This document shows, piece after piece, positions 21,490 through 32,289 of a DNA stretch of 64,000 nucleotides. The notes under the pieces are model-generated. The model had not been told where the DNA came from. It searched no databases and was given only the letters and a program-made list of their open reading frames with translations. The DNA is taken from contig JARFXV010000305.1 of NCBI GenBank assembly GCA_031761425.1, positions 172,501 through 236,500 on the forward strand. The letters run 5' to 3'. Made by a program: the position numbers and the translations under genes. Source of the DNA: Cosmopolites sordidus (Eukaryota > Arthropoda > Insecta > Coleoptera > Curculionidae). Every line of letters begins with the position of its first letter. Position 1 is the stretch's first letter.

Positions 21490-22010
21490 AGGGTGATTTT
21501 TTTAGTGCTTTCGAACTATTAATTTAAATAAAACAACCACCAAATTAGATGCCTTGAAACAATTTCTTGTATTTGCAACAATATTCAATGCCGTGTTGCA
21601 ACGCTTGAAATGTTTGAAAACAATTTCGGAATTTCTGACCAAGGTCTGTCCTTCTGGTCTGGTCTGGTTACTTTTGGCAAAGTGCATTCTGTCAATTTAG
21701 TTTTCGACCACTTTTTTAAGCAATGTCTCCAAATGTCCGAGGTATGTTGACTTCCAAGGTGTCAATAGTTGCTGGTTTATCGGCATATGCCTAAAATAAT
21801 CCTAAAGAAAATAATCTAAAGGCGTTAAATCACATGATCTTGGCGGCTAATTAACAGGTCTGTTTCTTGAAACAATTTTCTCATTGAATTGTTCCCTCGA
21901 TAAATCGATTGTTGCGTTTGCTGTATCACATGTGGAGCCGTCCTATTGGAACCACTCCTCCAGATCGTAGTCGTAGTCGAATACCAAAGTCCAACTTTCT
22001 GCGAACGGCG
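21490..22010 (-). pseudogene. C-terminal part of an IS630/Tc1-type transposase
   Basis: On the minus strand, codons around 21860-21790 read SCDLTPLDYFLWDY (the D-x-T-P-x-D-F/Y-F-L-W-G block with the last catalytic Asp), then FRHMPINQQ, TLEVNIPRTF-like codons, and MHFAKSNQTRPEG (21690-21650) in the place of R.RFC..SRGGH. The right-hand end of the element would be near 21491, where GGGTGATTTTTTTAGTGC starts a plausible TIR. Upstream parts of the protein are missing or beyond recognition. Confidence 0.5.
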
Positions 22011-22019
22011 AGGAATTGA

Positions 22020-22420
22020 TAAATTTGAATCTTCATTAATACTACCACCAAAAGCGGCGATATTTTATTCGGAACGCACAGTTTTTTGTCTTGTATTTGT
22101 TTTAATATTAAACAGCGTGAAATACGTTTGGAATTTGTTTATAATTCAGTGTATACATCACAAAGTTCAAATTAACGAAGTGTTCTATAAGTTTGCCACA
22201 CAGAACAGTAATTTTTATAGTAAATTTCATACGTTGCAACAATTTGCAAGCGTTGCTCTGATGTTAAACGTTCCATGATGATTTGTCAGAATATTGAGAC
22301 ACGGATTTACTGACTTGCGCGCAAAATCACTGTTCGTTTAACAGCAACCTCTATCGGAAGTTCGTTCCTGCTCCATTAGCTCCGTTAGCTCTTGTTCTGT
22401 ATTATATTATCCTTTTAATA
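22020..22420. other. Unassigned stretch
   Basis: A 110-codon open frame (21946-22278, plus) overlaps the IS630 relic and gives no recognisable domain. I treat it as chance. Confidence 0.4.
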
Positions 22421-22429
22421 ACCTTATTT

Positions 22430-22850
22430 TTATTTCGTCTTAATGTTTTTCTTTTAAATATACTTAGTCTTTTGTTTTTCTCTCTTAAGCTTTTTACCAG
22501 TAATATTTGTTTTTTATTAAGTCTTGTTTAAACATTTTTCTTGTAATTTTATTGATTTGCCGCAAATTCTATTATATCTCTTTTGCATCCTTAATTAGTT
22601 GCCTCCTTTTCTTTAAGAGCATTTTGTTTCATTTGATAGTTTGTTGTTTGCGGTTTTTAATTTTTTAGCTTGATTTTTTGGTGTCTCTTAAATAACGTTT
22701 GCTGTATTTTTCTTTACATCGATAAGGTCTTCATTGGGTAGCCCTAGGTTTCTAAAAATATTTGGTTGTAATTGCCCTTGATATAAGCCATATTTTTCTT
22801 CAATCTATCTACGTTAATTTTATTGATGTTTCTTTTCGTCTTCATTACTA
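22430..22850 (-). pseudogene. Possible LINE linker (endonuclease-RT spacer) fragment
   Basis: The minus strand gives lysine-rich text such as NINKINVDRLKKNMAYIKGN, YNQIF, then KLKTANNKLSNETK and QKRYNRICGKSIKLQEK. This resembles the region of RTE-like LINEs between endonuclease and RT (YQLEL.NRF..L, then LS..TK.LI..R...). There is no catalytic block to prove it. The mariner at 22854 cuts it off. Confidence 0.35.
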
Positions 22851-22853
22851 CTA

Positions 22854-23883
22854 GGCTAATTGAAAAGTTTGCGGAGCGACACCTATAGAGTAGAAAAAGA
22901 ACTATATAATCTGCTACAGTTTGAAGTTTAAAGTAATTTAAAGTAAACGTATCAGTGTTATTTTATAAATGGAGAATATTGAAAATCGTGCAGTGATTAA
23001 ATTCTGTGTAAAAAAATGGTTTAAAGGCAATGGAAATTCATAGTGAAATGGATAATGTATTAGAGAATGCTCCTGTAAAAACAATGGTTTTAAGTGGGCA
23101 GGTGAGTTTCAATGTGGTCGTACAAGCCTGGATGATGATCGTCGTTCCGGACGTCCAATTAGTGCAACTTCTGAACAAGTTATTAATTTTGTACACGATA
23201 TGGTTATGGATGACAGACAAATGACTTTGAGTGAAATTGGTAAGGCCATGGATATCTCAACTGAACGGGTGTTTCATATTTTTAAAAAGAATTGTGCTTG
23301 AGAAAGCTATTTGCAATATGGATGCCGGATTTGTTAAACTCTGATTAAAAACGACTCGACTTTCGAGTAGAAACGTTCTAACCAACATTTAGATCTTTTC
23401 CGAAAGAATAAAATAAATTTTAAACGTCGTTTTGCAACTATGGATGAGACTTGGGTTTACTATTATGATTCTGTACTGCGACAACAAACCGCAGAGTGGA
23501 CTCAGCCCGGTTAATTGATTAACTTCTAACCGGTTAAACAATAACATGACAGTATTACTCAAACCTTTTAGATTAATTGGACGCAAAAAATCGGGAGAAA
23601 AGACCTGGTTTAGTAAAGAAAAAATAATTTTTCATCAACACAATGCACCGGCTCACAGATGTGTTCTTGCAATGACCAAATTGAAGGAGTTACATTACGA
23701 ATTGTCGGAGCATCCGCCATCATATTTTGAAAGACTTCCACCAAATCATTTCAGAGTTGGGATAAATTAATTGGAGAACCGCTGGAGAAAATATATTTTG
23801 CTTAAGGGAGAATAAAGTCATTTTTCAACTATAAACTTGTTTTATCATTTCCGCTCTGCGAACTTTTTAAATTTGAATTACCC
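22854..23883 (+). mobile_element. Mariner, 1.03 kb, TIRs and TA duplication (family M1, copy 1)
   Basis: The left end reads GGCTAATTGAAAAGTTTGCG after TA (22852-22853). The right end, read inwards from 23883, is GGGTAATTCAAATTTAAAAA followed by GTTCGCAGAGCGG, with TA at 23884-23885. The same family is nested at 44879-46148 on the minus strand, 240 bp longer, so this copy has internal deletions. The encoded transposase starts MENIENRAVIKFCVKKWFKG at 22970 and is full of shifts. Confidence 0.85.
22970..23820 (+). pseudogene. Mariner transposase of family M1, copy 1
   Basis: ENRAVIKFCVKKW (first helix-turn-helix), WAGEFQCGRTSLDDDRRSGR, VHDMVMDDRQMTLSEIGKAM, FATMDETWVYYYDS (first catalytic Asp, 23440-23465), FHQHNAPAHR (second Asp changed to His: family FHQDNAPAH, 23630-23660) and a KLIGEPLEKIYF end are all seen, in several frames. 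The third-Asp block PPYSPDLAPSD is garbled to PPSYFERLPPNHF. Two of three catalytic residues are therefore lost. Confidence 0.75.
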
Positions 23884-23889
23884 TATATC

Positions 23890-24730
23890 CATTTTGGTGT
23901 TTGTGAATAAGTTCTGATTATTTCTCGATTTTACGTTGCCCATTAGTAAAATATATTATTTGTATGATTTATTAAAAGTGATGAATGATTTCTGAATCGA
24001 TATAACGGTTATCTTGCTGAGTCAAATCATTTCGACAAACTACTACCCTTGTTTTATAGTAAAGTACCTTGTTTAAATGGCAAATATATTTATCAAGAGA
24101 AAATATTTATTCTGTGAAAGTAATCTTCATAAATCTACATTGTCAAATGGCGTACAATAAATGATCTAATACCAAGATGCTTGCGAGTTTTAATTACACG
24201 TTTATCTTTATTTATCTCCCATTTTACTTATATATTATAACGAATAAAGACGATATATGCTTTATAATATGTTAAGTTCTGCGTTTAGTAAGCTATCGGG
24301 TTCACAACATTATTAATGGCCGTTCAGTCTAAAATCATCAATATATCGCGACGTTTATGAGACGCCACAATGTTCTCCAATAAAAACAGAACATAATAAA
24401 TTTATTGAATTGTCTAAATTGTGTTTCTTTTACGACATTTGTATCGAAAGGTTAATAAATCACAAAAAGGATTTTTTTTACATAATAGACGTTTTCAACC
24501 TTCCGCTGAAACTTTCAAAGGCTTCACGCCCTACAAATGGATCAATAATAGATTGAATTGTCGAATCGGGGAGTCTTTCTTAACAAATTTTCGTATCATG
24601 TTGCCAATTTTTCAGTTCATTTTGCCGTTTGATGGTAGCCATTGATTTAAACTCGTTTAAACGTTTATTGATTCGATATTGTTCGATCAGGATTTGTTGT
24701 ATACATTTTCTATACACGTCTTACTTTGTT
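23890..24730. other. AT-rich sequence, nothing recognised
   Basis: An open frame of 74 codons (24421-24645, plus) shows no domain I know. There is no TIR or repeat that I can see. Confidence 0.4.
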
Positions 24731-24733
24731 GTA

Positions 24734-25790
24734 TGAGAGTTGCTATTTTTATATATAGAATAATAAATTAAAACAAATATTTATCCTTGAAAATGGTTTT
24801 ATTGTTTTTCAAAATATTCTCCGCGATGATTGATGCACTTTTGCATACGTTTGACCAATCTTCATAGCATTTTTTCCAGTGCGATTGAACTATCTCCAAC
24901 AACATGCATTTTGAACGCATCAACCGTTTCTCTTGGCGTCAAAAATCGTTGTTAAATATTGAGTTGTTCGGTCCGATGTGTCAGAGCTCGCGTTGTCATG
25001 ATAGAGAATGATCCTGCGTCGCTGGTTGTTTTATCTTATTTTTTCAAAGACTTCTGGCAAACAAATGGTTGTGTACCTTTTAGAAGTGACCGTTCAATGA
25101 TTATGTAATGGCACTGTAGCCACATGCACATTTATCCCAAGAAAACAGGCGACCATTTTCTTCGAAATGCTTCTTGCCCTAACAACTTTTGTTGGGTTTG
25201 ACTAATTTTATAGACCCATATAGTCGACTGCTGCTTACTTTCGGACTCATACGCATATATCCAATATTCATCACCTGTGTAGATGTCACACACGGCTTTT
25301 GACGCACTATGACTGTATTTTTTGAACAGTTTTTTGCACCAATCGACACGAGCCATTTTTTGAGCGATTGTCAAATTATGCAGAATTCAATGCCCAAAAA
25401 TGTTTTTTACGGCTAAATATAAAATCTTGTGTATGCTTGTCATACTAATGCCAAGCGATGTTTCAATCTCATGGTATGTTACACGATGATCTTGCTTTGC
25501 TTGATCAGTTCGCGCAGTATCAATGTTTTCTGGCACAACAACCGATTTTGAACGACTTTCTTTAAATTCGCCCGTGAGCAAACGACGGGCACGATTGAAT
25601 TCCCTAAACCAGCGATACACAGTGGTTTTAGATGATGCTTTATCGCCAAACGTCAAAGTGAGTTGATTGAGATGAGACTTTTTGACTGAGATGAAATTTT
25701 CAAGTCACTAAACAATACAAATAGTATCCGCATGACAATACGTTCTGAGTACATTGTTACCAATTCTGGATACATAAATAGCAACTCTCG
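24734..25790 (-). mobile_element. Mariner, 1.06 kb, TIRs and TA duplication (family M2)
   Basis: The left end is TGAGAGTTGCTATTTTTATA (24734) and the right end, read inwards from 25790, is CGAGAGTTGCTATTTATGTA. They match at 16 of 20. TA lies directly outside both (24732-24733; 25791-25792). The transposase reads right to left from FGDKASSKTTVYRWFREFNR (25650) to MQKCINHRGEYFEKQ (24860). It is one of the better delimited elements of the window. Confidence 0.85.
24815..25656 (-). pseudogene. Mariner transposase of family M2
   Basis: A long minus-strand frame (25656-25387) has KTTVYRWFREFNRARRLLTG, VPENIDTARTDQAKQDHRVT and YHEIETSLGISMTSIHKILY (helix-turn-helix 1 end, linker, helix-turn-helix 2). 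After a stop, 25374-25132 has KMARVDWCKKLFKK and YTGDEYWIYAYESESKQQST (first catalytic Asp in TGDEYWIY). Then, in fragments, SIMTTRALTHRTEQL (second-Asp region HHDNASSHTS, garbled), TRETVDAFKMHV, and RMQKCINHRGEYFEKQ. This is typical of the SETMAR-like group common in Hymenoptera and Coleoptera. Confidence 0.78.
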
Positions 25791-25794
25791 TATT

Positions 25795-26025
25795 TGATAT
25801 ATGTAGAATTTTCAATCAAGGTAAGCAAAACTTGATGGAAATTCATAATAAGATAAGTATGTCTGCTAAGATATGTATCTCTGTGTCATACTAAGATAAG
25901 TATGTCTAAATTTTCTCTATTTGCTAATTTTCGCTATTTGTGTTGATTAGTGTCAAATACGAAACTACGATGTTAAAATTTGAAGTAAGAAATTGTAAAT
26001 ATAAAAATATGGAAATTGTATATAA
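25795..26025. other. Short spacer
   Basis: AAGATAAGTATGTCT-type units repeat three times near 25850-25910. Nothing else is seen between two mariner elements. Confidence 0.45.
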
Positions 26026-26029
26026 CTCA

Positions 26030-27109
26030 TGTCCCCGGTCTCGCATATAGATGGCGTTATTTTCGAAAAATCCTTACCAGTGGTCGATTGTGCCAACCTT
26101 CAAACGCCACTGTCAAAATTTTATGACAATCTGTCTGCTAATTTTTCAGTTGTGTTTTAAGTGGCGCTACTTTTGTTATTTTCAAAATAAAGAATTTCGT
26201 GTGTTGATTAAGCTGCTTTTTGATGAAAAAAAATACCGTTTAAGCAAAACAATGGCTTCATAAACATTGCCCGGACTTGCTCCAGAAAAATCAACCATAA
26301 TTGACAGGCAAGCTGAATTCAAAAGTGGTCGTACAAGCAACGATGATGCTGAACGCTCTAGACGTCCAAATGGGGTGGTTACACCAGACAACATTAGAAA
26401 AATTCCAATAAATAATCCAATAAATAATCGAAAAATTCCAATAAATAATCATGTTTACACCATATATTTACACCATTTTGCATGAACATTTGGGAATGCG
26501 TAAATTGTTATCGAAATGGGTACCGCATTTGCTCACAGCGGACCAAAAACCACAACGTATTAATGATTCTGAGCAATGTTTGGAGTTGTTTAAGCGAAAT
26601 AAAAAGGATTTTTTCTTATGGTATGTGACAATGGATGAAACATGGATTACTCACTACACTCCGGAGTCAAATCGGGAGTCAGCTGAGTGGATAGCAGCCA
26701 GTGGAAACCCTCCAAAGCGATCAAAAACACAACCATCGAGAGGCAATGTTATGACCTCTGTATTCTGGGATGCGCATGTTATATTTTTCATCGATTATCT
26801 CGAGAAAAGTAAAATCATGACTAGCGAATATTACCTATCGTTATTGGTGCGTTTGAAGGAGGAGATCGCAAAAAAGGCTGTATATGAATAAAAATAGTGC
26901 TGTTTCACCAAGACAATGCACCGTATCACAAATATTTGTAACGATGGCTAAAATGCATGAATTGCACTTCGAATTGCTTCCTCATTCACCGTATTCTTCA
27001 GATCTGGCCCCCAGCGACTATTTCTGATCTCTTGCTCTCCAAGGAGAATATATAGATAAATAAAGTCGAAATTTGAAAAACAAGTGTTTTATTTGTCAGG
27101 CCGGGGACA
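26030..27109 (+). mobile_element. Mariner, 1.08 kb, TIRs (family M3, copy 1)
   Basis: The left end TGTCCCCGGTCTCGCATA (26030) and the right end, read inwards from 27109, TGTCCCCGGCCTGACAAA match at 14 of 18. The right target base pair is TA (27110-27111); the left one has become CA. A truncated minus-strand copy of the same family is at 50335-51125. The transposase starts near 26200 (NKEFRVLIKLLFDEKK). Confidence 0.82.
26200..27030 (+). pseudogene. Mariner transposase of family M3, copy 1
   Basis: Elements in order: NKEFRVLIKLLFDEKKYRLS, FKSGRTSNDDAERSRRPNGV, VTPDNIRKI (26385), TILHEHLGMRKLLSKWVPHL, QCLELFKRNKKDFFLWYVTM and MDETWITHYTPESN (first catalytic Asp, 26630-26660), VFWDAHVIFFIDYLEKSKIM, then FHQDNAPYHK (second Asp, 26905) and PYSSDLAPSDYF (third Asp, 26990-27025). 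All three catalytic Asp codons remain, but at least four frameshifts and a direct repeat of AATTCCAATAAATAAT at 26400-26450 break the chain. It resembles the mauritiana/Mos1 side of mariner. Confidence 0.8.
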
Positions 27110-27114
27110 TATTG

Positions 27115-27330
27115 ACCTATGTGTTATACTGGTTACTACCTAAAAAATACGTTAGTCTAATAACACAATAAATAATAATGATTGGGAATTCCATGTTTAA
27201 TGTTTATACGTGCAATATCCATTCAGAAATCATGGTAAATCATTCAAGTCTGCCTTGTCAGTTAATACAAACGCCCTCAGTTTGCGAAGAAAAAGTAATG
27301 TCTGAGCATGTCACTGAACCCTCTCATTAG
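27115..27330. other. Spacer
   Basis: Nothing is recognised between two mariner pieces. Confidence 0.4.
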
Positions 27331-27334
27331 TCTA

Positions 27335-27450
27335 TAGTTACAACCACAAAATTGGTCAGTTTGCGCTACGAATTGATGCCGCATCCGCCCTGTTCTTCAG
27401 ACTTGGCTCCATTCGATTTGAACACGAAGAAATAGTTATAAGCGATACTG
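27335..27450 (+). pseudogene. Mariner transposase C-terminal scrap
   Basis: About 25 codons read KLVSLRYELMPHPPCSSDLA followed by PFDLN, equal to the third-Asp block KL.ELRYELLPHPPYSPDLAPSDYF of mariner transposases. Nothing of the element is visible on either side beyond a few possible codons. Confidence 0.55.
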
Positions 27451-27459
27451 AAGATTAAG

Positions 27460-27919
27460 GCAAAGTGAACTAAGCTGAAAGGAGATTTTCGATCAAAATA
27501 ATAATATTTTGTTTAAATAGTGTTTGAATTTTTAACCGCACCCTCACACATAGGCGAGAGCTTAGATTGCCGCCTAGATTGGACCACCACCTATCTAGGT
27601 CGGATAACATATATATGTCCTAATGTGGGCGTTATATTGAACATTACCGTAAACCACGTTGATGCAAAAAGTAGTAATGCAGAACATTGTTTAACAGTAG
27701 AGACAGAGCATAATTAGTGTTTTAATAGACCTGAACTAAATAATTTAACAAACAACACTTTTGGTCATTCTTAAAGTAAGTAACAACAAATGGTATTACA
27801 TATTTTGAAAGCAAATTTATTCAGGTACAAATTAGCGTGATAATTTTATTAGCACAAGTTAAAAGTAGGGTTATGTAGTATATTTTGGCATTATGAGTCA
27901 AGTTACTTAGATTAGACCA
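27460..27919. other. Unassigned spacer
   Basis: A 65-codon frame (27520-27717, plus) lacks recognisable features. The stretch ends at the TA that precedes the pogo element. Confidence 0.4.
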
Positions 27920-27921
27920 TA

Positions 27922-29871
27922 TCGCAGTTGCCCAAAATGGACAGATTCAATTTAGGCAACCCTGATAAACATGAGGCAATTCCGAATTAATCTTTTATGT
28001 GTTTTAGGGTTCATTTGGCTAAAAGAGAACATTACGAACGTTGGTTCGAAAGAGATTTATTAAAGGATATTGCAGCTTATAGGAATGGTGATACTGGTTT
28101 GAACGAGTGTAGTCGTATTGATCATATACCTAAAGCAACTACAAAGAGATATGCAAATAAAAAAAATACTACTACTACTAAATAATACACATTTACTAAA
28201 GACATGGAAAGAATTCTAACCAAACATATTCTTCAACTTGAAGAATGTTTTTTTGGTTTGATTATCCGAGAAGTGCGAAAGCTAGCTAAGCTTTCGAAGT
28301 CTCTGAAAAATATTCTTTGCCATATACATTTACTAAAGAAAAGGAAATAGCAGGGAAAAAGTGGTTCTACTCATTTATGCGCAGAGATTTGCAGCTGTCA
28401 ATACGAAAACCTGAAGGTAATGGTCAGAGCACGAGGCTTCAATAGAGAGAACGCAAGATATTTTTTTGATATTTTAGAAAAAAACTGTGGACGAGTTTAA
28501 TTTCACCGGAGAAACTATTTTTGCTTGTAAAGGTGGTTGCTTGTAAAGGTAAACGCCAAGTAGGAGGCTTAACAAGTGGTGGCCTGGTGTTCTAACAACT
28601 ATGGTATGCGCGGTCAGTGCTGGGTTTTATGTTCCTCCTATAATCATTTTTTAAAGAAGAAAATTCAACAAAGATCTTCAAATAGGGGCACCCCCGGCAA
28701 GCTTTATTACTATATCAGAATCAGGTTACATAAATTCCGAATTGTTTGTTGAGTGGCTGAAGCATTTCAAAAATCATATAAACAGCAATCAAGATAAGAA
28801 AGTCCTTTTACTGCTTGATGGGGATACGACTCATAGCAAGAACTTAACAGTTTGTACCTTCACTAGAGAAAATGGAATAGTATTGCTGCAGTTGCTTGGG
28901 CATACCACGCATCGTTTTTCAACCTCTAGATGTTGCTTTCTTTGGGCCGCTACAGAAATATTTTGTTCAAGCGCAAGAAACTTTTCTTCGTCAATATAAA
29001 GGTGATAAGATATATCAAACTCTAATTTCTAAATTGCTAAATGAAGCATATGACAGAGCGGCAACTGTGGCAGTAACTGAAAATGCCTTTAGTGCCACTG
29101 GTATTGGGCCAGTTAACAGACATGCCTCTCAGGATCACCGGTTTGCACCATCAGATATGCTACAACGTCAACATTGTGGTAATCTTACTAGAATTGAAAT
29201 AATTACTGGAAATTCAGCAAGTACGTCAATACCTAAGGAGAAATAGGAGTAAAAGCGTAAAAACTTTGAGGACATTCTTCATAAAATATAACCGCTACCA
29301 ACACAAAATCCACAGCCAGGTCCATCGTTTTCTCGAGCACAAGAAATATTTCTCAGAAAGCACAATTATTATCAACTATTGATAACGTTCTGGGATTAAA
29401 ACTACGCATCGCATACGCATCGAAGAAATGGTTAAAAAGGGAATACCACAAAATATTGGGAAGGAAAGATGTGGCAAAGAAGAGAAGATTAAAAAGAAAA
29501 AAACAAAGAGTACAAGTGAAAACTACATGGTTATGTACCATATGTGATAAAATAAGGGAAGAAGAGATGATTCGATGCACTACATGTCACGCTTGGGTTC
29601 GTACATAATGTGTTTGTTTTAATTGTACTAAATGGTCCATTCTAAGGAATCATTGGTCCATTGCAAGAAACCGGTTTTCTAGGATGGACCGAACACTCAA
29701 TTTTTAAAAATTAATTTTTTATGATAATATTATTTAAAAATAATAGCTATGTTAGTTTGAAGATTACAATAGTAAAATTATTTTCGACCTAAATGTTTTT
29801 ATTAAAAATGATTTTACAAGCTCATATATAAAAAAAAATATTTAAGTGGTCCAAGTTCGGCAACTGTCCCC
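27922..29871 (+). mobile_element. Pogo/Tigger-like DNA transposon, about 1.95 kb, both ends visible
   Basis: Inner TIR blocks CAGTTGCCCAAAATGGAC (27925) and, read inwards from the right, CAGTTGCCGAACTTGGAC (29866) match at 15 of 18. TA stands at 27920-27921 and 29872-29873, just outside, fitting a TA target. Between them lie the N-terminal helix-turn-helix, the DDE domain and a C-terminal cysteine-rich finger in the right order for insect pogo-like elements. Stops and shifts in most domains show it is inactive. There is one copy in the window; scraps of other pogo types are at 48953-49130 and 54937-55121. Confidence 0.78.
27997..29620 (+). pseudogene. Pogo-like transposase
   Basis: N-terminus: LKDIAAYRNGDTGLNECSRI with IPKATTKRYANKKN (psq/pogo helix-turn-helix, 28060-28165). 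Then FTKEKEIAGKKWFYSFMRRD (28325-28390). Catalytic part: NSELFVEWLKHFKNHIN, DKKVLLLLDGDTTHSKN (an Asp of the triad, LLLDGD.TH), ENGIVLLQLLGHTTHRFQPL and DVAFFGPLQKYFVQAQETFL (28740-29000, two frames). C-terminus: APSDMLQRQHCGN and, at 29525-29610, WLCTICDKIREEEMIRCTTC with HAWVRT, a CxxC...CxxCHxW...C finger. The last zinc ligands are displaced by a stop. Confidence 0.8.
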
Positions 29872-29879
29872 TAGTAGGT

Positions 29880-30180
29880 GTTTCGTTTAATAACGTCAAT
29901 TTTTTCGCAAAATTTGAGCGTTTATTTCCATAAGAAAATAAATTACCTTAATAATCAAAGTATTGGCCATCGTTAGCTATTACTTACGATTTTAAATTAT
30001 TACTTTAAAAGTATGTAAATTTTTTATAACATTTTTATATCTTTAAAATTTTGTTCGTTAGGCAAATTTATTACAAAAAAGAATCACTGAGTAATTTGTC
30101 TCCGTTTGGTTTTTTGTTTTTACCCAGTGATTCTTTCTTTAAATAAGAACAGGTATTTTTGATATTTTTTGAGTTTTAGA
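29880..30180. repeat. Spacer with a 12 bp-arm hairpin
   Basis: AAAGAATCACTG (30078-30089) pairs perfectly with CAGTGATTCTTT (30125-30136) across a 35-base loop. These might be the two ends of a tiny MITE remnant, but no target duplication is evident. The rest is AT-rich and unassigned. Confidence 0.45.
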
Positions 30181-30189
30181 CAGTGGCGA

Positions 30190-30990
30190 AAAACCCAAAT
30201 AAAGGAGAAAAAATATATGAACACGCCACAATCATTCAGACATTAATTATTACGAAGGCGCTAAGTCCGATGTATACGGGGGGTGGGTCATTAACCCCAT
30301 TAATGTGGCCAATTAACGTTTTCCAAATAGTTTTTAGTCCAATGACGTTATCGTGCTCGGTTCAGTTTTATCACTTGTTGTCGGTATCGATCGTCAGTAA
30401 TCGTTTCACCAGGTTTCACAGATCACACAGCAGTCATTTCAACACAGATCCCCTACTGTCCCACCAAATACACAGCAAAGCTTTCTTTCCATCTGTTACT
30501 CACAGGTTGTGATGTTGAAGGTTGGCCTTGGGTCTGCCCATGAATATTTGCGTTTTAGCTTATTAAAATAGATCCACTTTTCATCATTTGTCACAACTCG
30601 ATGCAAAAGACCTTTTATATTTTGTCTGGCAAGCAAAATTTCACAAGTGGTTTTTCACCTTTCAATATCTCTTACCTTCAATTCAGGTGGAATCCATTTT
30701 CTTTCCTACTGGATCTTTTCTAACGCCGATAGACGTTAGGAAATGATGGATTGGGCAACATTCAATGCTTCTCTTAATTGTTTCAACGTATGAGTTGAGT
30801 CTTCATCCAATAATGCTTGCAAATCTGCATTTTAAAACTTTTTCGGCTGTCCTGGACGCTCTTTGTCTTTGGTATCAAAATTCACCACTTTAAACCATCG
30901 TTCACAAATTTTTTGGGTTTTGGGTTGGGTTTAACGTCTTTTTTTTTGGTAGATAAAATATTGAATTAATAATATATGTTGTTTGATAAA
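30190..30990 (-). pseudogene. Mariner transposase (family M4, copy 1)
   Basis: Reading right to left: WFKVVNFDTKDKERPGQPKK, NADLQALLDEDSTHTLKQLR, EALNVAQSIIS, then ERKWIPPELKVRDIE, ILLARQNIKGLLHRVVTNDE with KWIYFNKLKRKYSWADP (first catalytic Asp intact in TNDEKWIYF, about 30560-30600), FGGTVG, and a short HPPYTSDLAPS-type end near 30240-30290. It is of irritans type. A more complete copy of the same family is at 52960-53870. The element ends were not found. Several in-frame stops mark it as dead. Confidence 0.7.
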
Positions 30991-30999
30991 TTATTATCG

Positions 31000-31680
31000 T
31001 TTAATGTTGAGGTTAAAATTACTAACACTAATTTTCGACACTATAACACGTTTTAAACGAGTCCGAATACATTAAGGAAGACATGATTAATTGTTTTATT
31101 AAATTAAATACTTGAAACTTCCATCATAAGTCTATGAAAGTCTGGCACTACCTTCTTTTAACCAGTTTTCTCGAACACGTTGAAAAAGTCCAGGCAGTCT
31201 GATCTGGTTGGAATCAACAAAAATTCGTTTTTCTTGATACTCTCCTTATTTACGCTTCTCCATAAGTAATTTAATCGTCTCCGTAAGTGATATTCGCGTA
31301 CAGAATATACTTTTGGTTTTAAAGGGAACTTAAACAGTTGATAGTTAAACTGAAAAATATTTGTCGCCATTATGAATTTAGTATAATTCAGGCTGATGTG
31401 TGAGGAGATTCTTACTTAAAAAAAATATTTTAAACAATGTTCATTAGTTTATTTGTAGTTTATTCGTTAGATAATTTATTATCATTTGATAAATATGCAT
31501 TTACGCTTAAAAGCTATTAACTAAGCTTAAAATATTTTTCAAAGCTTTTTGATTGGTGATTTAATAATTTTGCATTTTTTGTTCGCGAAAACCCTTAAGT
31601 TTTTGACCCTTGTTGTTAGAAACCTTATTTTCTTTGAAATTATGTGAAAAATTGTTGGTTAAGTTATTTTCCTTACACCT
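31000..31680. other. Unassigned AT-rich stretch
   Basis: A 70-codon minus-strand frame (31158-31370, MATNIFQFNYQLFKFPLKPK...) has no domain I recognise and sits between TE relics. I leave it uncalled. Confidence 0.35.
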
Positions 31681-31685
31681 ACATA

Positions 31686-32265
31686 TATACCGGATGTTCG
31701 AAAAGTATATACACACTTTATTTTCTGATAACTTATTCATGCTGCATTCTTTTTCAGATTAATCTAATTAAAAAAAAATGACTGCTACCAGACGTATCTT
31801 TAAGTAACAGAAATTCATTCATTAAGCATTACTGGAAATACGAAAATGCGGTAGAAATTCAAAGAGAGTTCAGGAGAGAATTTCAGAGTTTTCAGTTCAA
31901 TTAAACGCCATAACTGCACTTATTGAGCACCTGAGAATTCACACCTTACTGAAGAATATCATGGTAATTTGCTAGGAGTCACAGTGTGGCGTGGCTTATT
32001 TGCAAAATGATTAATTTAGCCGTTCTTTTTTGACAGTACTGTAACTGGCGCTCTTTACTATAATTTTCTACAAGCAGCAGTGATCCTACGCATTCGAATA
32101 GCTTTTCAAGGTGGGAACATTTATTTTCAACAAGATGGTTCACCTCCACATGATTATCATGACGTACGGGCTTATCTTGACGAGACTCTACCGAACAAAT
32201 GGACTGGACGAAGAGGTTTGGTTGAATACACCGCACGTTCACCCGACCTTACTCCATATACATTA
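31686..32265 (+). pseudogene. IS630/Tc1-type transposase relic with a possible left TIR
   Basis: TACCGGATGTTCGAAAAGTA (31688) looks like the left terminus. Downstream the reading gives LTEEYHGNLLGVTVWRGLFA (the VTVW.G block), FFDSTVTGALYYNFLQ (31.99-32.08 kb) and, in frame from 32080, FQGGNIYFQQDGSPPHDYHD with VRAYLDETLPNKWTGRRGLV and EYTARSPDLTP. The block FQQDG.PPH holds the second catalytic Asp and RSPDLTP the third, with the usual spacing of about 35 residues. The N-terminal half is missing. A LINE begins right after the third Asp. Confidence 0.65.
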
Positions 32266-32289
32266 CAGACAAGATTTATAAGGCAAAAC

